From Primulina eburnea (Eukaryota; Streptophyta; Magnoliopsida; Lamiales; Gesneriaceae), in NCBI RefSeq assembly GCF_022965805.1, contig NC_133104.1, positions 38,608,682 through 38,672,681 on the forward strand: a DNA stretch of 64,000 bases, written 5' to 3'. Made by a program: the position numbers and the translations under genes. The notes under the pieces are model-generated. The model was not told where the DNA came from. It saw only the letters and a program-made list of their open reading frames with translations, and did no database searches. Shown here piece after piece: positions 50,523 through 62,249 of the stretch (positions are counted from its first letter, which is position 1; every line of letters begins with the position of its first letter).

Positions 50523-51102
50523 TTATATCGTTCTACGAAGTTGTGCCTTACGGGATTTTAAAACATAAAATTCATCAATAATAGAATTTACATCAATATG
50601 TTTAGCTAAATCTCGTTCAACATAGAGTGTCAAACAATCGGCAAGAAAGTCATCCTCCATTTTATTGCGAAGTGCCGTCTTCACATGCTTCATTGCTGAA
50701 AAAGCCCGTTCAATAGTGGCAGTAGACACAGATAATGTCAAAACAAGATGAATCAATCTAGTCAACATAACATAAACACTTGACCGTCCACTCTCGGTCA
50801 ATTGCTGACACAACTCAACAAGTGTAGAAACCTTTAAATTCTGCATCACATCGAGTTTATAAATGTATCAATGCATACTTCAAAACAACAATTTCTTGAT
50901 CTGTGAAATCTCCAGGATAAAACTTCTTCGCAAGCTTGCAAATATCATCACTGTTAAATGAGTCAAATGAATTTTTAAGATCTAAAACTATACTAAGAGA
51001 AAGAAGTTTCACCGATGACTCATTGAACCAAGTATTTAACTCCATCAAAATGAAATTTATTGCTGCATTAAAAACATCAAAGTGGTAATGATGTTCTATT
51101 GA
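50523..51102 (-). pseudogene. hAT transposase C-terminal fragment (zinc finger MYM-type 1-like)
   Basis: On the minus strand the frame opens at the array boundary with EHHYHFDVFNAAINFIL, continues to a stop near 50857, shifts frame, and runs on to 50523. The second part has LSVSTATIERAFSAMKHVKT, the hallmark of the hAT C-terminal dimerisation region (family form 'VSTASVERSFSAMK'). The BED/TTF zinc finger and the catalytic region are missing. Confidence 0.85.
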
Positions 51103-51104
51103 AT

Positions 51105-51305
51105 AAACCGTCGCTAATTAAAACCGCCGATCTACTTTTTTTTATTTTTTAATACTTTAGCGACGGTTTTAGAAATAACCGTCGCTAATATTTGCGACGG
51201 TGTTTGATAAAACTGTCGCCTATCCACATCGGCGACGGGTTTACTAAAACTGTCGCAAAAGTAGCGACGGTTGTCAAAAAACCGTCGCTAAAATCGTCGC
51301 TAAAT
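51105..51305. repeat. Array of direct and inverted ACCGTCGCTA units
   Basis: About ten copies of ACCGTCGCTA or its complement TAGCGACGGT (with variants) are spaced by AT-rich bases in both orientations, so the block can fold back on itself. It begins exactly where the transposase reading frame ends, so it looks like a later insertion into the hAT element. Confidence 0.8.
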
Positions 51306-51368
51306 AAAAAAAATGGGCTGGGCTACAACCCAGTATAGCCCTAGCGTAGATCCGTCTCTGTGAGTAGC

Positions 51369-52705
51369 TACACTGTAATTTTGATATATAAACTAAAAAA
51401 ATAAATAGAAAAAAAAGATTAAAAAAATCCAAGTAGGAATTGAACCTACAACCTCATGGCTGACTTTTATAAATTTTTTAACACTTTTATTAATATATAT
51501 ATATATATATATAGTTATTAAAACAAATCTTGACACCAAAAATTAGTTACTCTAAAGGTCTCTTATGATAATTCATTTGTATTAATGCAAACCCAACATA
51601 TAATTTTGGTTATTAATTAAATTTCGCAGTATCAAAAAAACTTGTATTCATTACTAATACCACCGGTCGGCACGTGCACTTATTGTGTGTGTAAAATAAT
51701 ACATAAATATTATAAAATGTGTGTTGGATTTTATTTTAAAGCATTTAATATAATAAAGTTGTTTTAGAAAATCATTCGGATATAATTGAAATTGGTTGAG
51801 AAATATAAGAAAGTTAAAGAATATTTATGCGAATTTTTTTTAAATGAAGGTGTTACATACCTAGCTATATATTTTTCCTTAATATCTAAAATTGTTGGAG
51901 CTAAAAAATGTGAAGAAGTTAAGTGATATTTTTTGGATTTTGAAAAAAGAATTTGGGATATTAATCAAACAACTAAAAGTGCGGTGTCACCCAAGCATGA
52001 GTTTGATTAATATGTCAAATAAAGAACAATACCAAATAATAATTTGCATAATAATTAAATGAAAAAATCTTGTGTGAGACGATCTCACGAGTCGTATTTT
52101 GTGAGAAGAATATCTTATTTGGATCATCCATGAAAAAATATTATTTTTTATGCTAAGAGTATTACTTTTATTGTGAATATCGATAGAGTTGACCCGTCTC
52201 ACAAGAGACATATTCATAATAAATCTAGCTAAAAGATGTTAGTTTAATTCAATTACAGATATTGAATTTGAAAAGTGTCGCACTTATTCTTTTTTTCTAG
52301 AATTGTGAAAAAAATTAATAAGGGTGAATAAAATTTCGATTTAACCGAGCAAACTAAACGGACCGAATTAATTTGAAACTCGACTTTCGTTTTTTTTAAA
52401 AAAAAAAAAGATTATCGGTTAAATTGGTTCCATTTCAGTTTGGATTTCAAAAATCAGTTATAGCTATATAGATGTTTATTTTTTTTTAAAAAAATTTGTA
52501 AAATTGTTTTGTGCCTAAATTATAAAATTTGTTTGGGCCAAGTCTTAAAGTGATCCAATTTTGACAAAGACTAAGCCCTACAAATGGCATCCTTGTTTTC
52601 TCTTTCCAATAATAATTTTTTTTTAATCGTAAAATCCCACATATAAATAATTACTAATTAGACATCAAATCATTCGTTAGAGCCAACCCCAAAAACTTAG
52701 GACTC
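51369..52705. other. AT-rich spacer with MITE copy H
   Basis: Includes a short (TA)n run near 51494 and, at about 52330-52460, 'aaccgagcaaactaaacgg...ggttaaattgg', a common plant repeat type. No gene is seen. Confidence 0.5.
52065..52220 (+). mobile_element. GTGAGACGGTCTCAC-family MITE, copy H
   Basis: The left palindrome GTGAGACGATCTCAC and the middle are clear. About 30 bases before the right end are missing. Confidence 0.7.
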
Positions 52706-53539
52706 GTGTCCTTAAACACCAAATGATTTTCCCTGTGACGGGAGAGTTCATGGACTACTTGGTTCGCTTTTCTCGAAAAATATTGGACTAGGTGATGCTA
52801 ACTGGGAGATCAGATCTTCGGATCAAACCTTAGTACGCTGGCTGGGAGGTCGGCACGTCACTTTGGGAGCTCGGATTCGACTCTCGAAATCTGGCAACAC
52901 GAACAAGAGTGTTAGAAGGGGGCCGGAAGGTTGTTCCGACGTAGCTCCTCCCACACTCAAGTCAGAGAATAGAAAATTGAGAGAGTGATGTGTGTACTGA
53001 GATAATGTGAATATATGAATCATATGAACAATGAACGGAACCTGGTATTTATAGGAGAACAATAGAGTCATGTTTTGGTAGATTTAAATTTTCAGAATCT
53101 TGCTGAAGATTTGATTATATCTCATAGATTTGGTTTGGATCATGTAAAGATTTGGTAAATTTTGATAGGTTTTACCTTTCGAGACTTGATTCTTGCGGGC
53201 TATCCGGTAGTGTCCAAGAGAGGGCTCTCATAAGTGTGAATTCTCCCATCACCTCGGCCCCCTAGGAGCTCGGCTCGGGAGGTCGGCCACCAACTTTCGA
53301 CAACTGCAGAGACGTCCTCATGGGAGGTCGGCTCGGTTCTCATGGGAGCTCGGTTCGGGAGGTCGGCACATTAAGCTCCAGTCCTGTGTAACTGCCTTTG
53401 GGAAGTCGGCTGAGGTGCCCTCCCGGATGACCTCCCGTAACCTTTGCAGTAGACGATCCTCACGGGTTCTCAAACGTTGGGCCTTAACTATCTGGGCTAC
53501 CGAGAATGGGCCGAGGTGGTCCTCAATCCGGGGGTATCA
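52706..53539 (-). mobile_element. Solo LTR, minus strand, with GGGAGGTCGGC repeats
   Basis: On the minus strand it starts TGATACCCCCGG and ends about GGACA(C). GACTC lies on both sides (52701-52705, 53540-53544), though the left one leaves one extra G before a perfect TG end. A TATA-like CCTATAAATACC on the minus strand (near 53055) is followed by a C-rich leader with 'gacttgagtgtgggaggagc', typical of some gypsy LTRs. The U3 half contains at least five GGGAGGTCGGC-type words. No internal retroelement sequence adjoins it. Confidence 0.65.
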
Positions 53540-53544
53540 GACTC

Positions 53545-53874
53545 CTTGTTCGGGTGGATGAGAACAAAGTTTACACACAGCTCCTATGAAGAAATAGGAG
53601 TTTATTTCAAAAAATAAAAAAACACGATATGATGGCAAAAGTGCAACCATGCGAAAATGGACAAAATCGGGTTTTCTCATGCTATCCCGTTCACCCATGG
53701 TGCAAGATCACTCCAAATTCTGTTGCATGGTATCAATCTGGCGCTGTTCCGGTTTTCTTAGTTGACATTTACGACTACTTTAAGTTCGATTCCGAGTTCA
53801 GTGGGATGCCAAATTTTGATTTCAATGAAATCCGCAGTTTGATCAAGCTCAAGTTGTTTTAGCTGGAAAAAATA
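53545..53874 (+). other. Short region upstream of the FTSHI1 pseudogene
   Basis: A 77-codon open frame (53629-53862) has Cys and aromatic residues but no family I recognise. It may be the remains of a leader or a chance frame. Confidence 0.3.
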
Positions 53875-56800
53875 ATGTATTCGGCTTCATTGGGCACTGC
53901 TACAGCTTTAAATAATTTCCCTGCGATGTTCCCATTTCAGAGAACACAAACTAAATTTATATACTCAGACAGACATCGTGAAAGACCGCATTTTTCTAGC
54001 AATCCAAGAGTGTTTTCCCGGAGAGCTAGTTCAGATTCGAGTTATGATGCTGAGAAAGGATGATTTCGTAACTAGGGATTTGAAGGAAAACCCTAGCCAA
54101 ATTGAACCCAAATACTTGATTGGTGATAGATTATAGACATTGAAAGAGAAGGAGAGTCTGAGCAGGGTTGCGAGGATACCGAGGAGTTTAAATTTGAAGG
54201 CTTTGGTAGGGCAGAGTGATAAAGAGAGTGGTAAGGCATTGAGTTAGCAAACCCTGAGGGAGAGGTTTATTAGAAGGATTTGTTAAGGAGTGCAAGGGGA
54301 AGCTTTATGTTCCGGAACAAGTATTCGGGGCGATTTGTCTGAAGAGGTAGAGTTCGATAAGAACGTAAAAGAATTGCCTGAAATGAGCTATGAAGATTTT
54401 CAGAAGTACAATCAGGTTGATAAGGTAAAGTTGGTGACTTATAAGGAGGGTCGTGTTTCATTTGGTAATGGTAAGTATCGGGATTTTGTTGTTGATTTGA
54501 AAGAAATTCCAGGGGAAAAAGGTTGCATAGACTTAAATGGTCTGTATTTCAATCACATGAAACATTGTTGGCACTTTCTTATTGATAATCTGTGTATTTT
54601 GCTTGACGTCTCTTGAATTGTGATAATAAGATTATGAGACTTGGCGTGAACCAAGTGAAAAATCTTTTGGAGACATACAAGGGACCTCACAATGAAATAG
54701 AGAGGTAAATGATGGTATGCATTCTTTTTCTCGTTGTTTTTTTTTGGTATTTGCATTCTGCCATAGATTCATGGAAGTGTGTGAAATGGTATGCTGATTG
54801 TGACAGATGTGTGTTGTGATGCCTATGAGAAACCAGCTTAATGTAGCCATTTGAAAATGAGGATCGCCGAATGGAATAATACTTGTTTAAGAAAAGTGTT
54901 CAAGTATCTGGCTCAATTTCATTGCTTTTACTCTGAGAAAAGTGCGAGAAAGCATCCGTGCTTTGTTCAGTTGTCCTTGTCCTCCCAAGTCCCAACCGTC
55001 CTTGTTTCCAACTATAAGTTTTTTCCTCAAGTAAATCAAATCTAAAACATCATATTCGTGGTATTTTTGGCCAAAATTGTAGGTGGCAATAAGCTTTGAC
55101 CTTAAGTTGAGTTCTAATATTGCTCATTGACCTTAAGCTTTAGCGTCAACGAGGCTGGATTGTTGGTGTTGAAATTTATGGTAAAATTTTTCATATTACC
55201 ATATAAGAATTGATGACACACTTACTTTTATGCCTAGTGAATAGCATCTCTTGGGTTTAAATTCAATCATTTGGTTTTACCAATACAAATGAGATACTTC
55301 TTTTCCACTTATTATCACTCTAGGATGCCTCATTTATTTAGCTGGTGAGATGGAAATTGTTAACTACCTCAGTAGGAAAAAATAAAAATTATGGGACAAA
55401 AGTGATGTCCTCTGTTACTGATCGTAAGGACATTTATGGAGGGAGTTACTTTTTCTTGATAATGTTTGGGTTTTAGGTTATAAATTTGATAGCTGATGAT
55501 GTATAATGTTATTTTACTGGTCAATAAACCATCGGTGATTTTTATGGATGAAATAGATGCACTGGCTACAAGATATGGACTTTTTAGCAGGCTTCTCGTT
55601 CTTTCTTCTGATTATCATTCAAAATTTACTACTAAAGGATTAAAAAGTAGAAATATTTTACTCTGTTTGAGTTGAATATAAACCTAAACCACTGTTCAGG
55701 GATTTCCATACTCTGACCACACCTTTCAAGTTTGAATTAAAGAATTTTTGTGATATACATGCTCTGTGTGGTAGTAACTAGTGAGAGGAAAATGTTCTCG
55801 AGAAATATATTTGCATGTCTCGCTATTAGCTTCCTTGTTTAATCACGAGGGACGAGGGATATTATCTTGTTTTGATCGCCTTAAAATGTTCATGTATTGT
55901 TTTTATTATGTAAACTTCAATTTTTTATGCTGCATTATGTAATTGTTTTAGGCTTACTTGAGTTTGATAATCTTATTTGGCTTTTTCAGTGGATGAAACA
56001 ATTAATCCATACTCTGTCGGCGTGAACTTTTCTACAACATCGTTGCTATTCATATTTTTCATCAGTTTGCTTTCTTATAGATGTCAAGTCAAGATTTGAT
56101 TTGGTGTCTGTATAGTGTTTTCCTGTATTTTGTATAGTGAATTTAACATGACTGATTGATTTTGAATTTTGTGGTCTATAGGCAGCAAGGGATATTTTGT
56201 GAATCAAAAGACCAGCTATATAATGCTGCAACTCAAGAAAGGGGGACGACTCTGAAGCAGCTCTTGACAGAATTACATGGGTTTGATTCATGTAAAGGTG
56301 TTATATTTTTGGGTGCCACTAATCGAATGGATTTACTGGATCCTGCCCTTCTTCGTCCTGGTCGATTTGATGGTAAGGTGTGCTCTTCTGAATTAAAGTA
56401 GTGGCGTATCGAAGGTTTTTCAGTTACTTTAATAGTATATCAAATTGTTCGAGCATTATATATCCAATATTAAATGTGATTATGTTTCTACAATGTACAT
56501 CAGAATTCGCCCACCAAATTCAAAAGGTAGATTGGAAATTTTAAAAGTTCATGCTCGTAAGGTGAAGTTTTCAGACACTGTTGATTTGTCTACTTATGCG
56601 AACAACTTGCCAGGTTTGCATTTGAATTTTGTTTTTTTCATATCAGTATGTTGAATAGTTTTTTATTGTTTGAATTATTAGGCATGCTTTCCTTATTGCT
56701 GTGCAATATCTGTATTATGTTGATCGGGATGGACAGGTGCAAAGCTAGCTCAACTTCTCCAAGAAGCTGCTCTTGTAGCAGTGCGGAAAGGTCGTGCTGC

Positions 56801-58302
56801 AATTCTTCAGTCAGATATGGATAATGTTGTTGATCGTCTTACAGTGGGACCGAAGCGTGTCGGAATAGAGCTGAGTCAACGAGGACAATGCCGCAGAGCT
56901 ATGTCAGAAGTGGGGACTGCTTTGACTTCTCATCTGCTTAGGCGTGTCGAGAATCCAAAAGTTGAGTGTTGTGATCGTGTATCAATTCATCCTTGTGGAC
57001 GGGTTTGTTCTTTGAATTTTTTTTTTGTGGGATGCATTTTTTCCTTGCTACATGTTTAATGCATTAACAATAGCCTTTTCCTCATTTTTATATCGATGGT
57101 AAAATTCTATATGCAGACACTGTCTCAAGTTGTGTTTCATCGTCTAGATGGTGAGTTTTATATGTTTGAGCGCAGACTTCAATTACTACACCGTCTTCAG
57201 GTGTGAACTTTGAATTTTGACTCATTCACCAAAGCTTTTCTCTCAATCAAATATAAAATTGGGATATAAAATGGTTTAAAGATGTTTTTATATAAAGGTA
57301 TTACTTGGAAGCAGAGCGGTCGAAGAGGTTATTTTTGGGCGATCCTTCGAAAGCATCAGTCTCTTATCTTGCCGACGGCATCTTGGCTTGCCCGCAAGAT
57401 CATTACAGTGTAGGTCTTCTATCTGTCTGCATTTGGTTTGCTATATGTTACTTCTTATGTTGTCATTAACGTTATCTGTTTGTTATCAAGATGCGATATG
57501 GAGAACCCGAAGGTCATGCATGGAGAACCTTCTCCGTGGAGAAAGAAGATTAAATTTGTTGGCCCCCGACTCGACTTTGAGGGTTCCCTTTATGATGATT
57601 ATGATTTGATTGAGCCACCTTTTAACTTCAAATTAGACGACGATGTTGCAAAAAGGATGGAAGTCGATGCGTAATATGTATGGAAATGCGGTTGCTTTGC
57701 TAAAACGCCACAATGTTGCTCTGCTTAGACTGTCAAGGTATGCAGTGAATTTTCAGATCAAGTATACCCTCTTCCCGTTTCTCTTTTGAATGCCTGGCAG
57801 GGAAATGAGCATAGGCTGAGTGTTCTTTTGTATTCCTCCATGAGTCGAAATTCGTCACTAAATGCTTGAATGGTTTTAAAAAATTGTGTCGAGGTGGAGG
57901 GACCCCTTTCTGTTTGCTTTATAATTGCTAGAAAGAAAATGTTGAAGCTCTTTCAAACTGGGGGTCTATTTGAGCTTCGCTCGAAAGAAAATTCATGAGT
58001 GGAATTCCTATCGAGTTACTTGAGCTCGAGTTTGAGGAGTTTGATTCTGACACCGATCAAGCTCAGACTCCTGTAGCTCTATTGGTACTCATTTTAAACG
58101 AAATCCAGCCGTTTCTTTATACTGCAGGTTCTTCTTAATCAGTAAGAGATTAATGGGGACGAAATCGATTTTATCCTCGATAACTATCCCGCAGAGACAC
58201 CCCCAAGTCTGTGGTATCGAAGGAGAGAAATCCAGGGAGCCTTCCGTTCTTTGAAGAGAAGCACATAACAATGAATTGGAGTATACCATGTTAACTTCAT
58301 GA
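53875..58302 (+). pseudogene. FTSHI1: FTSHI1-like (plastid inactive FtsH protease homologue), decayed
   Basis: Intron-bearing copy of the gene for FtsHi1, a plastid inner-envelope AAA+ protein of the FtsH family that lacks the zinc-protease motif. Recognisable pieces in order: N-terminal region (53875-54550, with KNVKELPEMSYEDFQKY and RDFVVDLKEIPGEK); LETYKGPHNEIER (to 54706); Walker B-type DEIDALATR (about 55545-55575); [20 protein letters not shown] (about 56310-56371); KGRLEILKVHARK; GAKLAQLLQEAALVAVRKG with LTVGPKRVGIEL (about 56738-57003); a C-terminal exon with FVGPRLDFEGSLYDDYD (57489 onward); and the tail to 58302. The membrane segment and Walker A exons are not found. Lesions include a frame change at 54059, TAG at 54134-54136, a further frame change near 54330, indels at about 57345-57390 and 57665, and a stop in the last exon. 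Confidence 0.85.
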
Positions 58303-59020
58303 TTTACCTCCAAGATTAGCAGAAAATCATGAGACGATTACTGTTCGAATTGGATTCATGCAAGTTCAGGCTTGGAAAGACTCTGTTTACCTGTATTATG
58401 AGGTGTGATCAGAGGGTTTCTATGTCTCGAGCTCATTGCCCTTGGGTCGTGATTTCTACAGAGCAAGAATTCAGCATCCCTGGTGGTGGTTGATCATGTA
58501 GCCTAGTGAAATTTGTCTAGGTTAGTTTTAAGGTTATTTTTTTTTTTTTGTATATTACACAGCTGAGCATATAAGCCAACTTAAAAATTATGACACTATA
58601 CTATCTCTAACATTGTTTTCCTCTCTACAAATTTGACAAGAGGGAGTGATGCAGCTAAGCCTTGGGAAAGGATTTTCTTGGTCACAGTTATTGTTTATTT
58701 TGCGACTCAAATTATAAATACAAATATTATATGATAACGCATACTATAATTTACCTATCTTTCAACTAATATATAATACATTTCACTTTTTTTTAGAGTC
58801 GTGAAGCGCACAACACCGAATCCAAACCGTTCGAAAATGATTATCAAAATTATAATTATTTATAATGATCTAAGACTGCGAACTGTGGCTTGATCTTTGA
58901 CAAGAATTTAATGGACAAATTTAGTAGTTTACTTAATTAGATGTCACGGTGAATTATTAAGAATTGAGCTGACGCACCTGATGGACCGAATCTTAGGAAA
59001 ATTAAGCAATTATTTAATGA
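58303..59020. other. Spacer between FTSHI1 and SUN pseudogenes
   Basis: 3' flank of the FTSHI1 copy, then AT-rich sequence. No other gene is seen. Confidence 0.5.
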
Positions 59021-59352
59021 CAAAAACTTATGTGAGACGGTCTCACTGGTCGTATTTTGTGAGATGAATCTCTTATTTGGATCATACATGAAAAAATTTT
59101 ATTTTTTGAGTGAGTCTCATGAGAGACCATCTCACGGATCCTAATATGTAAGACGGGTCAACTTACCGATATTCACAATAAAAAGTAATACTTTCAGCAT
59201 AAAAAGTAATATTTTTTCATAGATGACATAAATAAGAGATCCGTCTCACAAATATGACCCGTGAGACCGTCTCACATAAGCTTTTGATTTATTTTTTATG
59301 TTAAGAGTATTATTTTTTATTGTGAATTAATCCGTATAAAGATTCGTGAATC
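59021..59352 (+). mobile_element. GTGAGACGGTCTCAC-family MITE, outer copy I, split
   Basis: The left part 59021-59107 starts CAAAAACTTATGTGAGACGG and breaks off in a T-rich tract. The right part resumes at 59288 with 'tttattttttatgttaag' and runs to 'aaagattcgtgaatc'. A second, inverted copy lies between the parts. Confidence 0.75.
59108..59287 (-). mobile_element. GTGAGACGGTCTCAC-family MITE, inner copy nested in copy I
   Basis: Complete reverse-oriented copy, with 'gagaccatctcacgg' at the left and GTGAGACCGTCTCACATAAG at the right. TTTATTTTTT occurs on both sides (59098-59107 and 59288-59297), a possible 10-bp target duplication. Confidence 0.75.
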
Positions 59353-59554
59353 TTTATTTAATTAATTACACACACCAACACGCAAAAACACACAGTGGTG
59401 CAAAAAGCTGAAGCAAACAAAAATAATAGTCACAATTCGAGACGACACATGCCTTGAATTTTTCATCCCTCTTCTACCTGCAATATCAGCTGAGAAATTA
59501 TTTCAACCTATTGCATGAAAAACCCGTGGAATTGGAAAGGAAAAACGATGAGAG

Positions 59555-62201
59555 ATGAAGAAATCTCGCTACGGTGAGCCAACAAAAACGAATCCCAAGT
59601 TTCGGGAAGACTGCGTGAAAAAAGTTCATATTTCGAAGAAAATTAGGAGAAACTATTGTCGGATATCTGTTACTCTGTTCTTTACGTTGTGGTGTTCTGC
59701 TGCTATCTTGTTTCATGCTAAATTTGGTCTCACCTATGGAAACGAAGGTGATATTTTGTTTTTTTGATTTTTTTGTTTTATTTCTTGTGTATTTTTTTGC
59801 CTGCATTTTGATACCCCCTTTCTTGTATTGTTTCTTGGTATACGCCCTCTTCCTTTCATGAATATTTTGCATTTGTGGGCTCTGGAAATTATGTATAGTC
59901 ACTGTTCATCTTGGAATCCCATTTCGTGTATTTAGTAGGCATGTTTGTTTCATATCTTGGTAGTCTTAAGTCTTTTTTATTGGACTCAACTAAGGTTTAG
60001 ATACTTTTTAAGGTATTTTTTGTGTTAATTTTGCGAAGTCACCTGGCTTTAGTTTCAAGTTTACATTTACTCATATCAAAAGTAGAAATAACATAGTAGA
60101 TGCTGTTGTTTGAATGAATTTCCATGATGAAGCTAATCATTGTGAGTCCAAGAATTTGAATTTGTAAAAGATAGCTCACAACTCTTTCGAAGAATGTCAT
60201 TGAATTAATAGTTAACAGTTTATACTATTCGGTGTTTTAGAACTTGATATGTACACATGACTCGAACTAGTTTCGCCATATGGTTCCAACAATAATCATG
60301 TTTCGTTTTGTTGAATGAAAAATTTGCAGGAGATGTCAATGCATATAATGAGAGCATAAATAATTATAGTGTTAATTATGGAAAGTTATCCGACAATATG
60401 GTTTCTGTTGTAGAATATGGTAATGAGAACCAGGCAGATGAAGTTGTGATGAAGTTGAATGTGTCTATGATTAGTAATGATCCAGCTTCATTTGATGGTT
60501 ATTCCAAACCTGAAGGGTCCTTCCAAGGTATAAGTCGATTAGAGGAATTAGCGTCAGTTGTTTTAGATTATAATTCATTAATGTGTCAAGTAGAACCTCA
60601 AGAAGATGAGGAGCGGGCCACACATGAACAGCCGCAGAACTGGAAAACTCAGTTAACTTATCCTAACCTTGATGAGTTTAAAAACATTACAAGGCGAAAA
60701 AAAAGTGGGAGTCCACCACACCAGCTAGTAAACATCACCCACAGGCTCGAGCCTGATGGGACAGCATATAATTATGCCTCCGAGTCGAAGGGTGCAAAAG
60801 TGATTGCTCATAACAAGGAGGCGAAGGGAGCTAGCAATGTATTGGGGAAGGATCATGATAAGTATCTGAGGAACCCTTGTTCTGTGGATGGAAAATTCTT
60901 TATCATTGAGCTTGCCGATGAAACACTGGTGGATGCTGTCAAAATCGCAAATTTCGAGCATTACTCTTCTAATTTTAAAGAATTTGAGTTATCAGGGAGC
61001 TTGGTATATCCGACCAATTCATGGTATACTTTGGGGACATTTGTAGCGTCCAATGTAAAGCATACTCAATGCTTTAAGGTACCTGTTCCAAAGTGGGCTA
61101 GATATTTGAAAGTGGATTTACTTGGTCATTATGGGTCAGAGTTTTACTGCACACTTAGTGTTGTAGAGGTGTATGGTGTTGATGCAATAGAACAGATGCT
61201 TGAGGATCTTATTGTTACTTCGGAGGAGTCTTCTACGAATAGACTAATGAAGCCTAATACAACAGTGATGCATTTGAAACCACTGGAACAAGGTTCTAAC
61301 AATCTTGAAGTAGATAGTGTGGCTCATACTGTGGTTGAGGCTGTTAGAAAGGAGGTAGAAACTATACACGAGGGGGAAAAGATCAACGTGGATGTACTCA
61401 AGAAACAGACGACCTTGGGTAGCATTTCGGATCCCAAGGTGAAAACTCGGCAGCATCAAAATAACAAATTACATGCCGATGCTGTCCTTAAGGTATTGTT
61501 GCAAAAGGTTAGATTGCTGGAGTTGAACTTATCTTTGCTTGAGGAGTACATAAAAGAGTAAAACAAAGGACAAAGAGATGTTTTGCCCACGCTTGACCAA
61601 GAGCTATCAAAGTTTTCTGTTCTTGTTGAAAAAAGAAAATTGGAGATAAACGATCTTTTGCAATGGAAGGAAAAAATGGTATTTACTCGTAATTTTTAGA
61701 ACAATCACGAACTTGGTGCGCGTTCAGTTTTTTCACTTGCTTTTCTTTTGCTTAGGAACAAGGGATTGTTGATCTTGAGTCCTGGAGAACTGCTGTCTCG
61801 AACCGAATGGATCACTTGGCTGCAGAAAATAGCATGCTTAGGTCAGTAATAGAATTTGTTGGTACCGGGTTGAGTGGTCTAATGTAATTTATAATTACCG
61901 TAACTCTTCGCAAATAGTTCCTTTCTATGGGCTCAAACTCTTCATCGTGTAAATTTGTTCTGCAGATTAAAGGTCGCCAAAGTGTCAGATGATCAAGCGA
62001 GTCTGGAAAAGAAAGAGCTTGCCATGCTTACAGTGAGCTTTTGCTTTGCATGCAGTTGCGATAATCAAGTTGATTTTGGACGGGATCCTGAAATTCTTCA
62101 GCACGCCAATGCCTGCTCGTTCGGGTTTTCAGTCTAGAGGATGGACTTTGATTCTCATCAGCTGTAGTTTGACAATGCTCATCCCATTGATTTATAGTTA
62201 G
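59555..62201 (+). pseudogene. Mid-SUN-domain protein gene (SUN3/4/5-like) with a stop and a frameshift
   Basis: Exons 59555-59747, 60330-61678, 61756-61841 and 61966 onward, with clean junctions. The protein type sits in the ER/nuclear envelope and has an N-terminal membrane segment (VTLFFTLWCSAAILF, residues about 39-53), a central SUN domain and a C-terminal coiled coil plus membrane anchors. The SUN domain is complete (GAKVIAHNKEAKGASNVLGK to LSVVEVYGVDAIEQMLEDL, about 60790-61200). TAA at 61559-61561 falls inside a conserved coiled-coil stretch, right after LSLLEEYIKE, and the frame stays open after it. A second lesion near 62054 shifts the last exon, so the predicted C-terminal membrane segments (frame ending TAG 62199-62201) are out of frame. 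A shortened protein of about 480 residues with the SUN domain could still be made. An upstream ATG at 59548 opens a 9-codon overlapping frame. Confidence 0.75.
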
Positions 62202-62249
62202 TTTTGTGCATTTAAGTGGGTCTATTGCGGTGAAGAATGTGACCAAGTA

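Larger units (their letters stand above)
50445..51360 (-). mobile_element. hAT remnant with 8-bp target duplication TGAGTAGC
   Basis: Ends CAGGGACGGATC (50445) and GATCCGTCTCTG (to 51360) are inverted with one mismatch. TGAGTAGC lies directly outside on both sides (50437-50444, 51361-51368), the 8-bp duplication expected of hAT elements. Inside are the last part of a transposase on the minus strand and a block of ACCGTCGCTA repeats. At 916 bp it is internally deleted and cannot move on its own. Confidence 0.9.

Noticed and set aside
51105..51305. CRISPR-like array
   Set aside because: The repeats are about 10 bases, occur in both orientations and lie in a plant hAT element. There are no spacers of constant length and no cas genes.
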